A DNA stretch of 52,832 bases. It comes from Saccoglossus kowalevskii. Taxonomy: Eukaryota > Hemichordata > Enteropneusta > Harrimaniidae. The stretch's first letter is position 1; each line of letters starts with the position of its first letter. Below the pieces are notes generated by a model. The model made no database searches. It was not told the origin of the DNA and was given only the letters and a program-made list of their open reading frames with translations. The DNA lies in the NCBI RefSeq assembly GCF_000003605.2, contig NW_003135339.1, forward strand, positions 161,127-213,958. Reading direction: 5' to 3'. Shown one piece after another: positions 35,103 to 45,319 of this stretch. A program made the translations under genes and the position numbers.

Positions 35103-37377
35103 CTGAAAAACAAAATAGCATTGAAAATGAGTATGTACTCTTGTATACTGCTTTAGTTAAAGTGGGGGAAGTCATCACCTGTGCATGCGTCAGATGGCCA
35201 TAGTGTGTCATTGTTTACAAACAAGTGTCTACCCATGAGCCTTTGTGATTTTATCGTGTGTTGTTTTGGCATCATCATCGCTATTATGCACAACACCAAC
35301 ACTGTCATGGACGGCATCATCACCGCTATTATGCACAACACCAACACTGTCATTGACGGCAACAACATCGCTATTATGCACAACACCAATACTGTCATGG
35401 ACGGCATCATCATCGCTATTATGCACAACACCAACACTGTCATGGACGGCATCATCACCACTATTATGCACAACACCAACACTGTCATGGATGGCATCAT
35501 CATCGCTATTATGCACAACACCAACACTGTCATGGACGGCATTATCATCGCTATTATGCACAACACCAACACTGTCATGGACGGCATCATCACCACTATT
35601 ATGCACAACACCAACACTGTCATGGATGGCATCATCATCGCTATTATGCACAACACCAACACTGTCATGGACGGCATCATCATCGCTATTATGCACAACA
35701 CCAACACTGTCATGGACGGCATCATCACCGCTATTATGCACAACATCAACACTGTCATGGACGGCATCATCACCCTATACTGAAATATATTTGGATATTT
35801 AGAGCAGTAAACAATTCTCACTTTATTTATATCCTGAGAATGTCATGTGATTGGATGAAAAAGATTTCATTGCAGCTCAAAATATGGCATCGAAATACCA
35901 TTATAAGTATTTGTGATATGACAATGTGAACACATCCAGAGGAATAATTCTTAAGGAAAAACATAGCCTGTGCTTCCTGTTATTTTACAACTTCCACTTT
36001 TTGCATTTACCACCAGTACCCTGGTTACTGTACTGAAAAATCAAAGTTAAACAGACTGGATATTTAATTTTAAATTGATTAGTTCATAGGTTTGTTCACC
36101 CAAATGGAAAGTTAAAACAATCCCAAACATTCAAACACACTGACAATAATTTAAAGTTCTTTTGTAAATATTCATGCCAAATCAACCTAATACATAATAC
36201 CAGTTAGTTGGCTGCCATTAAAACTGATTAAATTTGACAATTTACATGGTTTATATATTACGCAAATAGTGATTTTTTAAATATTTAAAATTGGTTTCTA
36301 TGGTAAAAAGGTCTATTATTTAATAATTGTGTTTTGTTACCTACAATGAAAATCATGTCAGATATTCCTGGTTGTCACAAAGTATTAAGAAATTCTGGTA
36401 GTTAATAATCATTTTTCAAATAAAGCTAATTTTTGGTTAGAGTTCCTTTGGACCCCCTAACTGTAAAACTAATCTTTCCCCTCCAGTGCCCCCCCCCCCC
36501 CAATTTTGACTGTATATGCTCTGCAGGACACATAGTTTATATCTGGAGGGGCATACATGTATACAATTACAATATGGAGGGTAGGAGTTTTAGGGTTCAA
36601 GATAGAGTTGGGGCCTAATGAATTGTTTCCCAATTTTTACGTTTTCACCCCCACCCCACCCCCACATATTTTTGTAAGGTCGATGATATGTATACAATCT
36701 GTAAACAAAACAATTTACAATTATTTAGATGAAGAAATAAAATAAACCAAATAAACTTGACAGTTCTGAAATAAAAAATAAACTTGTTTTCAAAAAACAA
36801 ATTGTTTTTGAACTTGGTATTTCTATGCCAAAATATATACCAATTTAAAATGCATAAGCAGATTAGGATGATATAGTGGGCGTGGTTCCGTCAGCGGAGT
36901 TTTGACTTCCTGGTTTTAGTACACAGACCTATACACCAAGGCAAGTGACCTATTCTGACATAAAACACCGCGGAACCACAGCTTGATATAATAAGAAAAA
37001 TGTATTGCACCTTTAGAAAAAGTTTCCATTTACAACAATAAAATATTCGTGATAAAGGTAAAATATCAGTTATTTCTGATTTCAAATATTTTGAACATAT
37101 AGGTCTTACCTGTCCAGCCTCCAAATAGAAAAGCCTTATTTCCAACCAGCGTCATCGTGTGGTGACAGCGAGGTCCTGGTGCAGATCCCGACGTCTGGGG
37201 ACGTGTCCAAGTCATTGCCGTAGTGTCTAGCACCCACAAATCGTCTAAGCATTCGTATTTGCTGACTGAATTGCCACCGTAGACGACGAATTTATTTTCG
37301 TACCAGATACTAGCGTGGTTAGTGCGTGGAGACGGTGCGGCTTCACCTATTGAAACCTGTGTGCATGTCAGCGACAT
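34399..37377 (-). CDS. KLHDC9: kelch-repeat protein, KLHDC9-like, two exons
   Basis: Exon 1 is 37377-37110 and exon 2 is 35102-34399. The junction GGACAG/GTAAGA...TTTTTCAG/GCAAACGA joins in phase 1 to read GGWTGKRRCNFL. Total 323 aa; vertebrate KLHDC9 is about 350. Kelch-blade glycine pairs stand at residues 34-35 (VVYGG), 86-87 (FLFGGW), 191-192 (VVFGG), 250-251 (LLIYGG) and 307-308 (VMLFGG), with matching W residues, so a beta-propeller is expected. TVGRGETGTHAKYG and SRAGHSLNF resemble the KLHDC9 middle region. Its molecular role is not well established. ATG 37377 is the first AUG in frame; a non-AUG extension is open to 37443. A polyadenylation hexamer AATAAA overlaps the stop (34394-34399). 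The intron holds a mobile element with a minisatellite. Confidence 0.8.
35155..35820 (-). mobile_element. mobile element M4 containing a minisatellite, KLHDC9 intron
   Basis: The minus strand reads AATTGTTTACTGCTCTAAA (35818), then a 45-bp tandem array, then GGCTCATGGGTAGACACTTG (35245) and GTGATGACTTCCCCCACTTT (35160). The same order and both ends occur at 39470-41045 on the plus strand, split there by a LINE. The ends (TTTAGAGCAG versus TTAAAGTGGG) are at best weak inverted repeats. Confidence 0.7.
35275..35772. repeat. 45-bp minisatellite, about 11 copies
   Basis: The unit starts CTATTATGCACAACACCAAC, continues ACTGTCATGGACGGCATCAT and ends CACCG, 45 bases in total, with a few substitutions per copy. 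As 45 is a multiple of three and the unit lacks stops in several frames, four long frames (170-222 codons) appear on both strands. They are repeat artefacts, not genes. Confidence 0.95.
35825..37080. other. KLHDC9-like intron, remainder
   Basis: AT-rich intron sequence with a C run at 36489-36501 and C-rich tracts near 36650. No exon-like sequence was recognised. Confidence 0.5.
37110..37377 (-). CDS. KLHDC9: KLHDC9-like exon 1
   Basis: Encodes residues 1-89 plus one base. PSPRTNHASIWYENKFVVYG and CHHTMTLVGNKAFLFGGWTG are the first two kelch strands. The donor GTAAGA is strong. Confidence 0.8.
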
Positions 37378-37458
37378 TCTTAACGACAGCCGATCGCTGT
37401 TGGCATTAAACAGTCGACGAATAATGTGATGCAAATAATGCAACGATACGATAGTTGT

Positions 37459-37479
37459 TTACTCCTTGGCGGCCGCCAT
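37459..37479 (-). promoter_or_regulatory. short upstream ORF before the kelch gene
   Basis: GAAAATGGCGGCCGCC gives a good-context AUG that encodes MAAAKE and stops at TAA, about 80 bases before the main AUG. If it is in the mRNA, it would be expected to lower translation of the main frame. Alternatively the true start could be here with a short intron (GGA/GTAAAC), but no convincing acceptor is close. Confidence 0.4.
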
Positions 37480-38900
37480 TTTCAATCCCTAGAAACAAGT
37501 TGGAAGGTTATGAAACAGTTTTCCAATTCCTTACAAAACAATCGCAAACTTTCAGAGATAATCTCTTGAAGCCACCTTAATCCATCCGCTGAAGAAACTG
37601 TCACAATATTCGGCTTTTTGACTGAAAAAAACCATAATCACACACGAACACAATATTGGCTGCGCAACCTACTCTCTGACCATGTCGTTGGCGGCGTGCT
37701 CTCGAACCCAGAGATTTAAAAAGAGGGTATCCTCGGGGGCGGAGCTACGTCACAGATGTTCCACGTTGCTAAGACGCGCACCACTGTACAATGCATTTCT
37801 ATGGGCTCTGTGCGCGCTGCTGTGGAACGCCGGTCGAGCCGGTGAAAATTCGAGAAAACAACACAAACTCAACTTTGAAGTAATTCCGAACAACCAAATT
37901 TATATATGTTACACACGTAAGGCTAATCTTGTTGCACTGTTCAGAGGAGTCTCAACAATCATTCCAAAGTACCGTTTTCTGCGAGTTTTGGGCCTTTGTT
38001 TTCACCGCCGCGGGTTGCCAGGCGGTGAAAATGCCCGGATGTCCGCCCCCCGAAGATACAATATCACGATCTAATTCCCCCATAAACTATGAAGTGGTCC
38101 GTCCACCAACTTCGACCACGACATTTTGCATGAGGGGCGAGATCTGAAATCTAGATCCTCTGAAACGCATTTTGAGCGACAAAAAAAGGGTTTGAGCTCG
38201 ATTTGGGGGGGCGACACCCCTCCACATTTTGTGGGCGCCCCTGGTGCCGCCGCCACTGCGCTTGTACGTGTGTGTCGCTCAGCACGCTTGTAGTGCATGT
38301 ATCAAGTTGAGTATTTAGTTCCAAAAGAAATAATAAAATCTACTGCGAAGTATTATGTCAAATTCATCTCCCGTCGTGTACTTAGCAGCTCGTTGTGTTT
38401 CTATTGGTGAAAGGGACTGGTCATTTTCTTTGGTCGGGGATGCTGGGGAATCTGATTTTTCAAAAGTATAAAAAGACTCCCCTCCCAAGCAAAAACAAAA
38501 CCAAACAGGGTGACCCCCTTCACATCACCTGAAAATACAGTGACCCCCCTCCCAAAAACTTTTGATTCATGTTACTTGTAAGTTGTAGCTACGTAGTGGG
38601 TAGCTTTCGCAGTGAGTAGAACTTTGTCACAGTAACTGGTCCTTTCATCGGATTGATAATTAACGTCATTAACGACTGGAACACCATCTTTAGGAGCTGT
38701 TAATTTGTCCTTATGTTTTGTGCAGTTGCTCTGGCAGGAGTTCCTAAATAAAACGGATGCTCTGATATTATCACCCAGTGGCGCGAGATATTGGGTCTCG
38801 TATAAACAAAGATGGCGACTTTGAATTGACTGTTGCGGAGATCAACAAGTACAAACTGAGACGTTTCCAAGCTTTAATTAGGTAATTTTAAGGGATTGGA
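37480..38900. other. upstream region of the kelch gene, no further gene recognised
   Basis: Somewhat richer in CpG near 37680-38280. The frame 37682-38074 has basic, low-conservation composition and no domain. GCCGCCGCCACTG near 38252 resembles the end of the hAT-like element at 1885. Confidence 0.4.
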
Positions 38901-38902
38901 AG

Positions 38903-39062
38903 GTATCGAAGGAGTCGACGGTAATCAGTGCAAGTCGCACCCATGTCAAACCTCATACTTGTGATTTCTATTTGAAGAGCGCATTGGATTGTGGGAAAAT
39001 CAATGTTTATCACCACAAATGTCGCACATGCGCAGCGCGACGACCGCCGCGCTTTGAACATA
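38903..39062 (+). repeat. dispersed repeat, family R2 (copy 2)
   Basis: Counterpart of 9230-9378 with GGAGTCGACGGTAATCAGTG, CTCATACTTGTGATTTC and GCGCAGCGCGACGACCGCCG. Confidence 0.65.
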
Positions 39063-39469
39063 TATAGAATGGGCTTTGCATCTTGCATTCTTGTTAATAT
39101 ACTGATTTAGTGACATACTGTAAATAATGGTGTTCCAGAAGGGTAGTTGAATATTGTTTATGGAAATTAATAATCCACAGAAGAATTTTTCAATATAGAT
39201 AAATTATAGTTCAAAACAAATGTACAACTCAATTAATTTGTTTTATTTGTCAGCGCAGTTAGGTCTATGTGCTGCAAGTTAGAGTACGCATACCTAAGCG
39301 ACCATCCCTCGGCAAATGATTTAGCCCAGGAATTTTCTGTATCAAAATCACGAACTACTAGTATCTGTTTTTAGACACTCTGGGAAGTCCGAATTACAAA
39401 ACGAAGTACAGCACAACGAAACTGGAATATCCAAAAACAAACTCAAAAAATAACTGGACCGGAAGTGGA

Positions 39470-39546
39470 AATTGTTTACTGCTCTAAAGCATATTTTAGT
39501 ATAAGGTGATGATGTCATCCATGACAGTGTTGTCAGTCATGGCATG
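39470..39546 (+). mobile_element. left part of mobile element M4, split by a LINE
   Basis: AATTGTTTACTGCTCTAAA, then GTATAAGGTGATGATGTCAT and CCATGACAGTGTTG, equals the complement of 35760-35818. It is followed directly by the (AAT)n tail of the LINE. The rest of M4 resumes at 40811. Confidence 0.7.
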
Positions 39547-40810
39547 GGTGAATAATAATATTTAATAATAATAATAATATTTATTTACCAAATAATAATA
39601 ACAATAAGAAACACTGAAAAATAATAATAAAAGTAAGCCACACACAAAAACAAATACGGAGAAAACTAGAAACAAATAGTAAGAAAAAATATATATATAT
39701 TGGGTGAAGAGGAAATCAGAAAATAGATCATTTTTACTGCTAGTCTAGTCTAATTTCCAATATACACTGGAAATAAATTATGATGTATATAGTAGAGGGC
39801 CAAAAATAAGTATATTAATATGAAGATTAACTAACCAAATTAATAAATAACTAAACAAATAAATATGTAAATTAAACAGTGATGAATAAACATATAGCTT
39901 ATTAATCAATAAATGAACAAATATAGCATCAGCCTTTGACGACACCAGCACCAAAAACCGCAAGCCACTGGCAACCGCGAAAGTGGTACCGCCAAAACCA
40001 ACCAGACTGGATGCCATACAGAACTTTGAAGTCTAAGAAAATAAGTTTTGGAAAAATAAATCAGGTTAAAAAAAATGAATAAACAACTTGGCAAACAAAA
40101 TCATATGTTTCTAGTTTTCTGTCAATAATATTTGTTTAATCATTATATTGAACGAGCATCGTGAGATAATTGACCTAATTGTAGCCGGGATATTATTCCA
40201 TATTTTTGCACCTGAGTATGTCATAGAAAACTGGCCAAAAGTGACGATTTTGATTGTGGAATTGTCTGGTTTGATATGAATGATTATGGTGGATTAAGTC
40301 ATGGATGAAAGTACAGTTGACTAATTTGTGCATTTTATAGATATCAAGGATGTTTAATTTTTTGAATAAAGGGGTCGAGTGTTCAGTGAACAAACTAAAC
40401 GTCATTGCGCGAACTAACATTTTCTGGGTCATATAAATGGCATTTATGTGTGAGTGATATGTATTACCCCAAACCTCCAGACCATAAGTGATATTCGGCT
40501 GTATAATGGAGTTATAAAGCAATATTAACATGTTAATGGGTAAGACGTTTCTAGTTTAATAGGCCACACTTTTTTTACTAATTATACTATTGATGTGATC
40601 GATGTGACTAAACCAAGTAAGATGTTTATCCATTAAAACACCAACAAATAAAACTACCCTGACTTCAATTTTTGTCATAAGTATGAAATAAGTTGGAGTC
40701 GTCAGCAAAAAGGCGAAAAATAAAAAAAAATGTCGAATTGGGAAGACCGTTTATATAGAGTAAAAATAATGTTAGACCTAGAACAGAACCTTGGGGTACC
40801 CCGTAATTAA
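39546..40810 (-). mobile_element. 5'-truncated CR1/L2-type LINE inserted into M4
   Basis: Minus strand: reverse transcriptase motifs GVPQGSVLGLTLFLLYIN (about 40800-40745) and FRLFADDS (about 40710-40690), then YNSIIQPNITYGLEVWGN (about 40515-40460), LFKKLNILDIYKMHKLVN and IWNNIPATIRS (about 40205-40170). The 3' end has an AAT-rich microsatellite tail (39548-39600). The 5' end, with endonuclease, is missing, as is usual for such LINEs. Frameshifts make it inactive. Clade from remembered motifs. Confidence 0.82.
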
Positions 40811-41046
40811 TATGTGGTCCATGTTGGTGTTGTCGGTGGGAGTGGTGATGATGGCATCCATGAAATGTTGTTGGTCATGGCAGCAGTGATGCTATTAAAT
40901 ATCACTTGTGATAGAGGGACTGTGTCCCAAGCGATGATAACAACACATGCTAAAACGCATAGGCTCATGGGTAGACGCTTGTTTGTAAACAATGACACGC
41001 TATGGCCATCTGACGCATGCGCAGGTGACGACTCCCCCGCTTTAAG
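40811..41046 (+). mobile_element. right part of mobile element M4
   Basis: It begins with a degenerate minisatellite unit (CATGTTGGTGTTGTCGGTGG, GGTGATGATGGCATCCATGA). It continues to GGCTCATGGGTAGACGCTTG, TTTGTAAACAATGACACGCT, ATGGCCATCTGACGCATGCG and GGTGACGACTCCCCCGCTTT, matching the complement of 35155-35250. Confidence 0.7.
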
Positions 41047-41049
41047 AGT

Positions 41050-42110
41050 TACAAATAGTTCATATACCAGGTTATGTTACTAGTATATACTGTTGTTTTG
41101 ATATTTTTATTAATGATAAATTTATTTCAAATATATCATACTCATTTTTGCTACCTTCTTTGGTATTATGCAATATGATGAGTTGAGTTATTCAAAGAAG
41201 AAAACTATTTGAACCTAACCCTAACCGCATATATATATATATATTTTAAATGAGTTCTTCCAAATGAAGCTTTTCCGTAGGGGGTCATGCATATTGGTTG
41301 TTTATTAACAATTACAAAATAAAATAAAATAAACTTTATATTACAAATACAAAAGTTTGAATTTTGAAAGTGCTCTGACGTCATATTTCTCGTTGGATAT
41401 GCAACAATTAACATAGATTATGTTTCTATTGTCTAGCGACGGACGAGTTGAATGTTCGCATTTGATTCAGTGTGACAAGTTCATCTCACATTTTGTTGCA
41501 ATTAACGAATTTGTATCTATCAGTGCTTTCGGAGTGCTGATTGCAATTTAATTTCCCTACTGAGGGAAATTCGGGATCTTATAACAATATTATTTGCTTC
41601 TAATTATGAGATAAAAGCATATTTTTTCAATTACCTCAAATTAGTTAGTTTTGTTGAAATTCGATCGTCCTAAACTTCGCAATAATTTAGGCATTTGTAC
41701 GTATGTGATCATTGAAGAACGCCAGATCGACAAGATCAAAGTTACCTCAGTGGACTGTCTGATTCTCAGAGATTGTGTCATTGTGTTTAATATAATAATC
41801 ACTCCATGACACGTTATTGACCTCCGAGTCCCCCACTCTGCTGTATAGACGCGCTGCAGATGCGACTACCGCGACAATTGTATTTTTTAATTTATCTTTT
41901 ATCAAACAGCTGTGTCACCACAAAACTGACAGTGGTGCCTACCTTTTTGGGGAAATACAAAAAAATACAAGCATTGTGATGTCAGTCTCTAATGATGCGA
42001 CTTCCTGGTTCTAAGTTGTAAGCTCTGTGAGAAATAATCTCAAACTAATTTGACAGGTGACTTTGATACAAAGAGTACCATATTATTATACATATTATTT
42101 GGCAGGAATT
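41050..42110. other. no gene recognised
   Basis: AT-rich. (TA)n at about 41228-41246, preceded by CCTAACCCTAACC, which looks like two telomere-type units but is too short to mean anything. No conserved frame. Confidence 0.4.
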
Positions 42111-42114
42111 GATA

Positions 42115-42312
42115 AAAACGCGTGCTAAAACGCAAAGGCTCATGGGTAGACGCTTCTTTTTAAACAATGACATGCTTAGTTGCATGCGCAGGTGACGACC
42201 CCCCTAACAAAAACGTCATGTAAACAATGTACCTTACACGAGTTGTGAACGCCGCTATAAGTCACATATCAAACAGGACGCGGCGCGACGACCGCCGCCC
42301 TTTGAATTTCTA
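42115..42312 (+). repeat. M4/M3-like composite repeat
   Basis: AAAGGCTCATGGGTAGACGC and GCATGCGCAGGTGACGAC match the M4 right end. GTAAACAATGTACCTTACAC through CATATCAAACAGGACGCGGC and GCGACGACCGCCGCCCTTTG matches the right ends of M3 and R2. So the families M3, M4 and R2 may share sequence modules. Confidence 0.55.
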
Positions 42313-42427
42313 CATGGTTTGGGGTTTGGAAATTCGATTGATACAAGATCCTAGTTTGGGCTATATTTACTTTATGTTTATTTTTTATATGTATCTAATT
42401 ATTTATTTGTATATACTTTATTATATT

Positions 42428-42605
42428 TTATTATTATTATATATCTGTCACCGTAACGCCATAAATTACAACGTGTCGTAATTTTGCAGTATTGCACTGT
42501 GTATTTTCATCTTACCATATTAGGAAATGCGAATTCCAAATATGGAACGATTACGCGCGTGAGCGTCCTTTAATAATAAAAACAAACATGGCAGCCCCCA
42601 GGGCC
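42428..42605 (+). repeat. dispersed repeat, family R1 (copy 2)
   Basis: Matches 1250-1425: ATCTGTCACCGTAACGCC, TTACCATATTAGGAAATGCG, AATTCCAAATATGGAACGAT and TAATAATAAAAACAAACATG. Confidence 0.65.
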
Positions 42606-42609
42606 GATA

Positions 42610-43600
42610 CTTCCACTGTACTGTCTTCGTGTATACTTTTCGGTATCCTCGTAATAACCTCATATTATTCATTTGCTGGCCGATAATGGTGAAAGCCAAC
42701 AAGGAGATAGTTAAAATAATACAAAACAATATGTACGTAGTAATAATAAAAAAAATCAAATAATTAAAAAAATATAATACTAATAAAATATATAAAATAA
42801 AAAAATAAAAAAATACACGGCGTACAATACATAATATTTTAATCAGATTGTTCTACACCAAACCCATAGTACATTTATAGTATTAAAAATAAAATAAGGA
42901 CAACAAATATAAGCCAAATCCCCCGTCAGACATTGTGTTTTCGCTTGAAGAAATTTTGTTGCGCAACTTATAGAAACGCGATCGTATTCACACTGAACAC
43001 GATAAAAATATGTAATGTAATGCAAGATGACAACTGTGACCGATAAATGTCTTTTGCAAAGCTTGGATCAGTATGTTTAGCAAGACTAGTTGTCATGCTT
43101 TGATTTTAACCTTGGTGTTCCAAGATTACTGACAATCACGTAAATTATCACATGAACACAGACGAATACTAAACTAGTTTGAAAGGATTATTTTAATTAA
43201 CGTATGTCCCGATACAATCCATAATCTGATTAATTTATACAATTTTTTTTTTACTTTTAGTAAAAGCCAATTTGATCGGTGTCTTCCAATAAATAGGTGT
43301 ACATAAGTAAGTACAATTTACATTCCACACTCAAACAATTGAATTTGAGTTTTCCTGGTTTTTGGCTTACACAGTCAGAAACATACACACGAGCAGTAAC
43401 ACGAAAGCTAAAAATAGCTGGCATGAAGTTACAAAGCGCCGCACTTTTTACAATCCCACGTATTCCGACCACGCGTTGAAATATACCGCGCTGTACACAT
43501 TGTGTATTGCATTATTACATTTTCAAGTAGCGGACCAATTGTATATATGGGCCACCGTACATCATAGTAAAAACACAAACAAACAAATAATTGAAATTTA
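42610..43600. other. no gene recognised
   Basis: AT-rich sequence including an A/T low-complexity stretch at about 42730-42840. Short frames only. Confidence 0.4.
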
Positions 43601-43643
43601 ACATTTATTATTAATATTAAATACAAAAAAGAATAAAATTAAA

Positions 43644-44976
43644 CTACAAATGTTTGTATGATTTTCTGAAGGGGGATTTTGCCTTCATGATATATTTAAA
43701 TCGTAGACATTTTGTTGTTATTGTCTTCCACGCTGAGTTCTTATAATCCCTGTGGTGGAGAGACTGTTCGTATGTATTGCATTCAGATGTGTACGATGTA
43801 ATGACCTCGTCTTCATTGAAGGCAACAATTCTTTCACTTTCAGCATTTCTTGTATCCTGTTCCACGCTCATGCCTACACATTGGCTCTGTCCAACCGTCA
43901 TTGCATGTTTTGTCACGTCATTGTTCGTTTCAGTGCTACCTTGCTGGGTTTGATAGCTTGCCATTAACGTGTCCAAATATATATCGTATCTTTGTTTGGG
44001 TGTGAGTCCGTCGTTTATTACTGGTATGGGTCGTTGTTCTCCCTTCAATATCTCCGAATCAAAGGGATTACCGGGGGATTTCATAACACCACTTAACAAA
44101 CCCTTTCCGCCACATTGACCTCCATCAATATCTGCATCGTCACTTTCTAGAAGTGGATGATAACTTGCAAATAATGTGTACAAATAAAAGTCGTATCTTT
44201 GTTTAGGCGTGAGTCCGTGTTTTATTACTGGACTGGGATTTTGTTCTACCTTCATTAGCTCGAAATCAAACGGATTACCAGGAGATTTCATAATACTGTT
44301 CGATAATCTGCTCGTATCATTGACATCTTCAAATTTACGTGATATAATTGTACCATCAATATCTGCATCGTCGCTTTCTGGTAGTGGATGATAACTTGCA
44401 AGCAACGTATCCAAATAAATGTCATATTTTTGTTTAGGTGTGAGTCCGTCATTTATAACTGGGCTTGGGTTTGGTTCGTTAATCTCAGAATCGAACGGAT
44501 TACCGGGAGATTTCGTAACGCCGTCCAAGCGGTAGAAATTCTTCTTTGCACTCTCATATAAAAAGTCTTTCTTTTGTAAGAACTCCATCCTAATGTACTG
44601 TTCAATTCTAGGGAATACAAGCAAAAAAAATCAATATTAACAAAAACTGGTCAGGACTTTTCCAATCAAAAATTGCATCCTATCGAAAATTGGCAAACTG
44701 CGGTATTTATCTAGTGTTTGAGATATTCACCTAGCCAGGAATATCGAATACATATTTAAGAAAGCTCTCTGTCGGGTAATACTTGAAATGCACACTATAT
44801 ACTAACTGCATCATTAGCTCACGTGGTTTCGTATACATGAGTATCTGTAAACTGGAACATTGTACCTTGTTATTCAAGATACACTCATCACTCATACACT
44901 CATCACCAGGTCAGTGGGAAAACGCTTTCATAATTCTCGTAAGAGATATATGTTTATGTACTTACCGATTACACAT
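43644..44976 (-). CDS. paralogue B of an unrecognised three-repeat protein, intact
   Basis: Exon 1 is 44976-44966 (ATG TGT AAT CG, donor GTAAGTAC) and exon 2 is 44607-43644 (acceptor TTCCCTAG); they join to 324 aa. Three repeats start at SPGNPFD, residues 37, 112 and 181. Each continues to PSPVI or PIPVI, a GLTPKQ(R/K)YD motif, (F/I)YLxTLxASY and, in repeats 1 and 2, LESDDADIDG or PESDDADIDG. The C-terminus (KCLRFKYIMKAKSPFRKSYK then HL) is basic. No signal peptide, membrane segment or known domain was seen. NPFD recalls NPF motifs read by EH domains, and SP/TP sites could be phosphorylated; both are guesses. The intron phase and start exon match paralogue A. A polyadenylation signal AATAAA lies at 43610-43605. 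I do not recognise the family. Confidence 0.8.
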
Positions 44977-45190
44977 AAACCGTTGAATCAACTGGAAACC
45001 GCTCCTACAAGCGTCGTGACAGGTAAACAAGAAGGAAATGCGCTCAATAAATATTGTTATACAGTTGTCCACACGATGCGTTCGTTTCGGACTGAGAGTA
45101 AACACTGAAACGTTCCATGTATCTATTGCGTCAAGTTGTCAATGGACACACCGCGTTCTATAAAGTCACGTGATTCGAACGCCTGACTTT
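44977..45190 (-). promoter_or_regulatory. promoter/5' UTR of paralogue B, conserved with paralogue A
   Basis: Homologous to 11160-11385. TCACGTGA lies at 45173-45166, 197 bases before the ATG, as in A. Conserved words downstream are TCCATTGACAAC, GAACGTTTCAGTGTTTACTC and GAACGCATCGTGTGGAC. The region just beyond (45174-45320) is GC-richer and ends on the plus strand at a donor-like AAAG/GTATGT, so a divergent transcript is possible. Confidence 0.65.
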
Positions 45191-45319
45191 GTGCGACCCC
45201 GGTGGCGTGCCGACGCGCACCAACCAAGCGCCTCAGAGGCCACCGGAAGTATATCGGCAACGAATCGGAGAAAACAGACGGAGGCAGCTGATGTAGTCAT
45301 CGACTCACCATAGAAAGGT

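Noticed and set aside
35153-35821. Four long overlapping frames (170-222 codons) on both strands
   Set aside because: They are produced by the 45-bp tandem repeat, whose period is a multiple of three. The translations are simple 15-residue repeats on every strand, with no start context or conservation.
37682-38074. 130-codon plus-strand frame upstream of the kelch gene
   Set aside because: Low-complexity basic composition in a CpG-richer region, no domain, and parallel open frames nearby; most likely chance.
41214-41246. Telomere-like CCTAACCCTAACC next to (TA)n
   Set aside because: Only about two units, with no extended array; chance or microsatellite edge.
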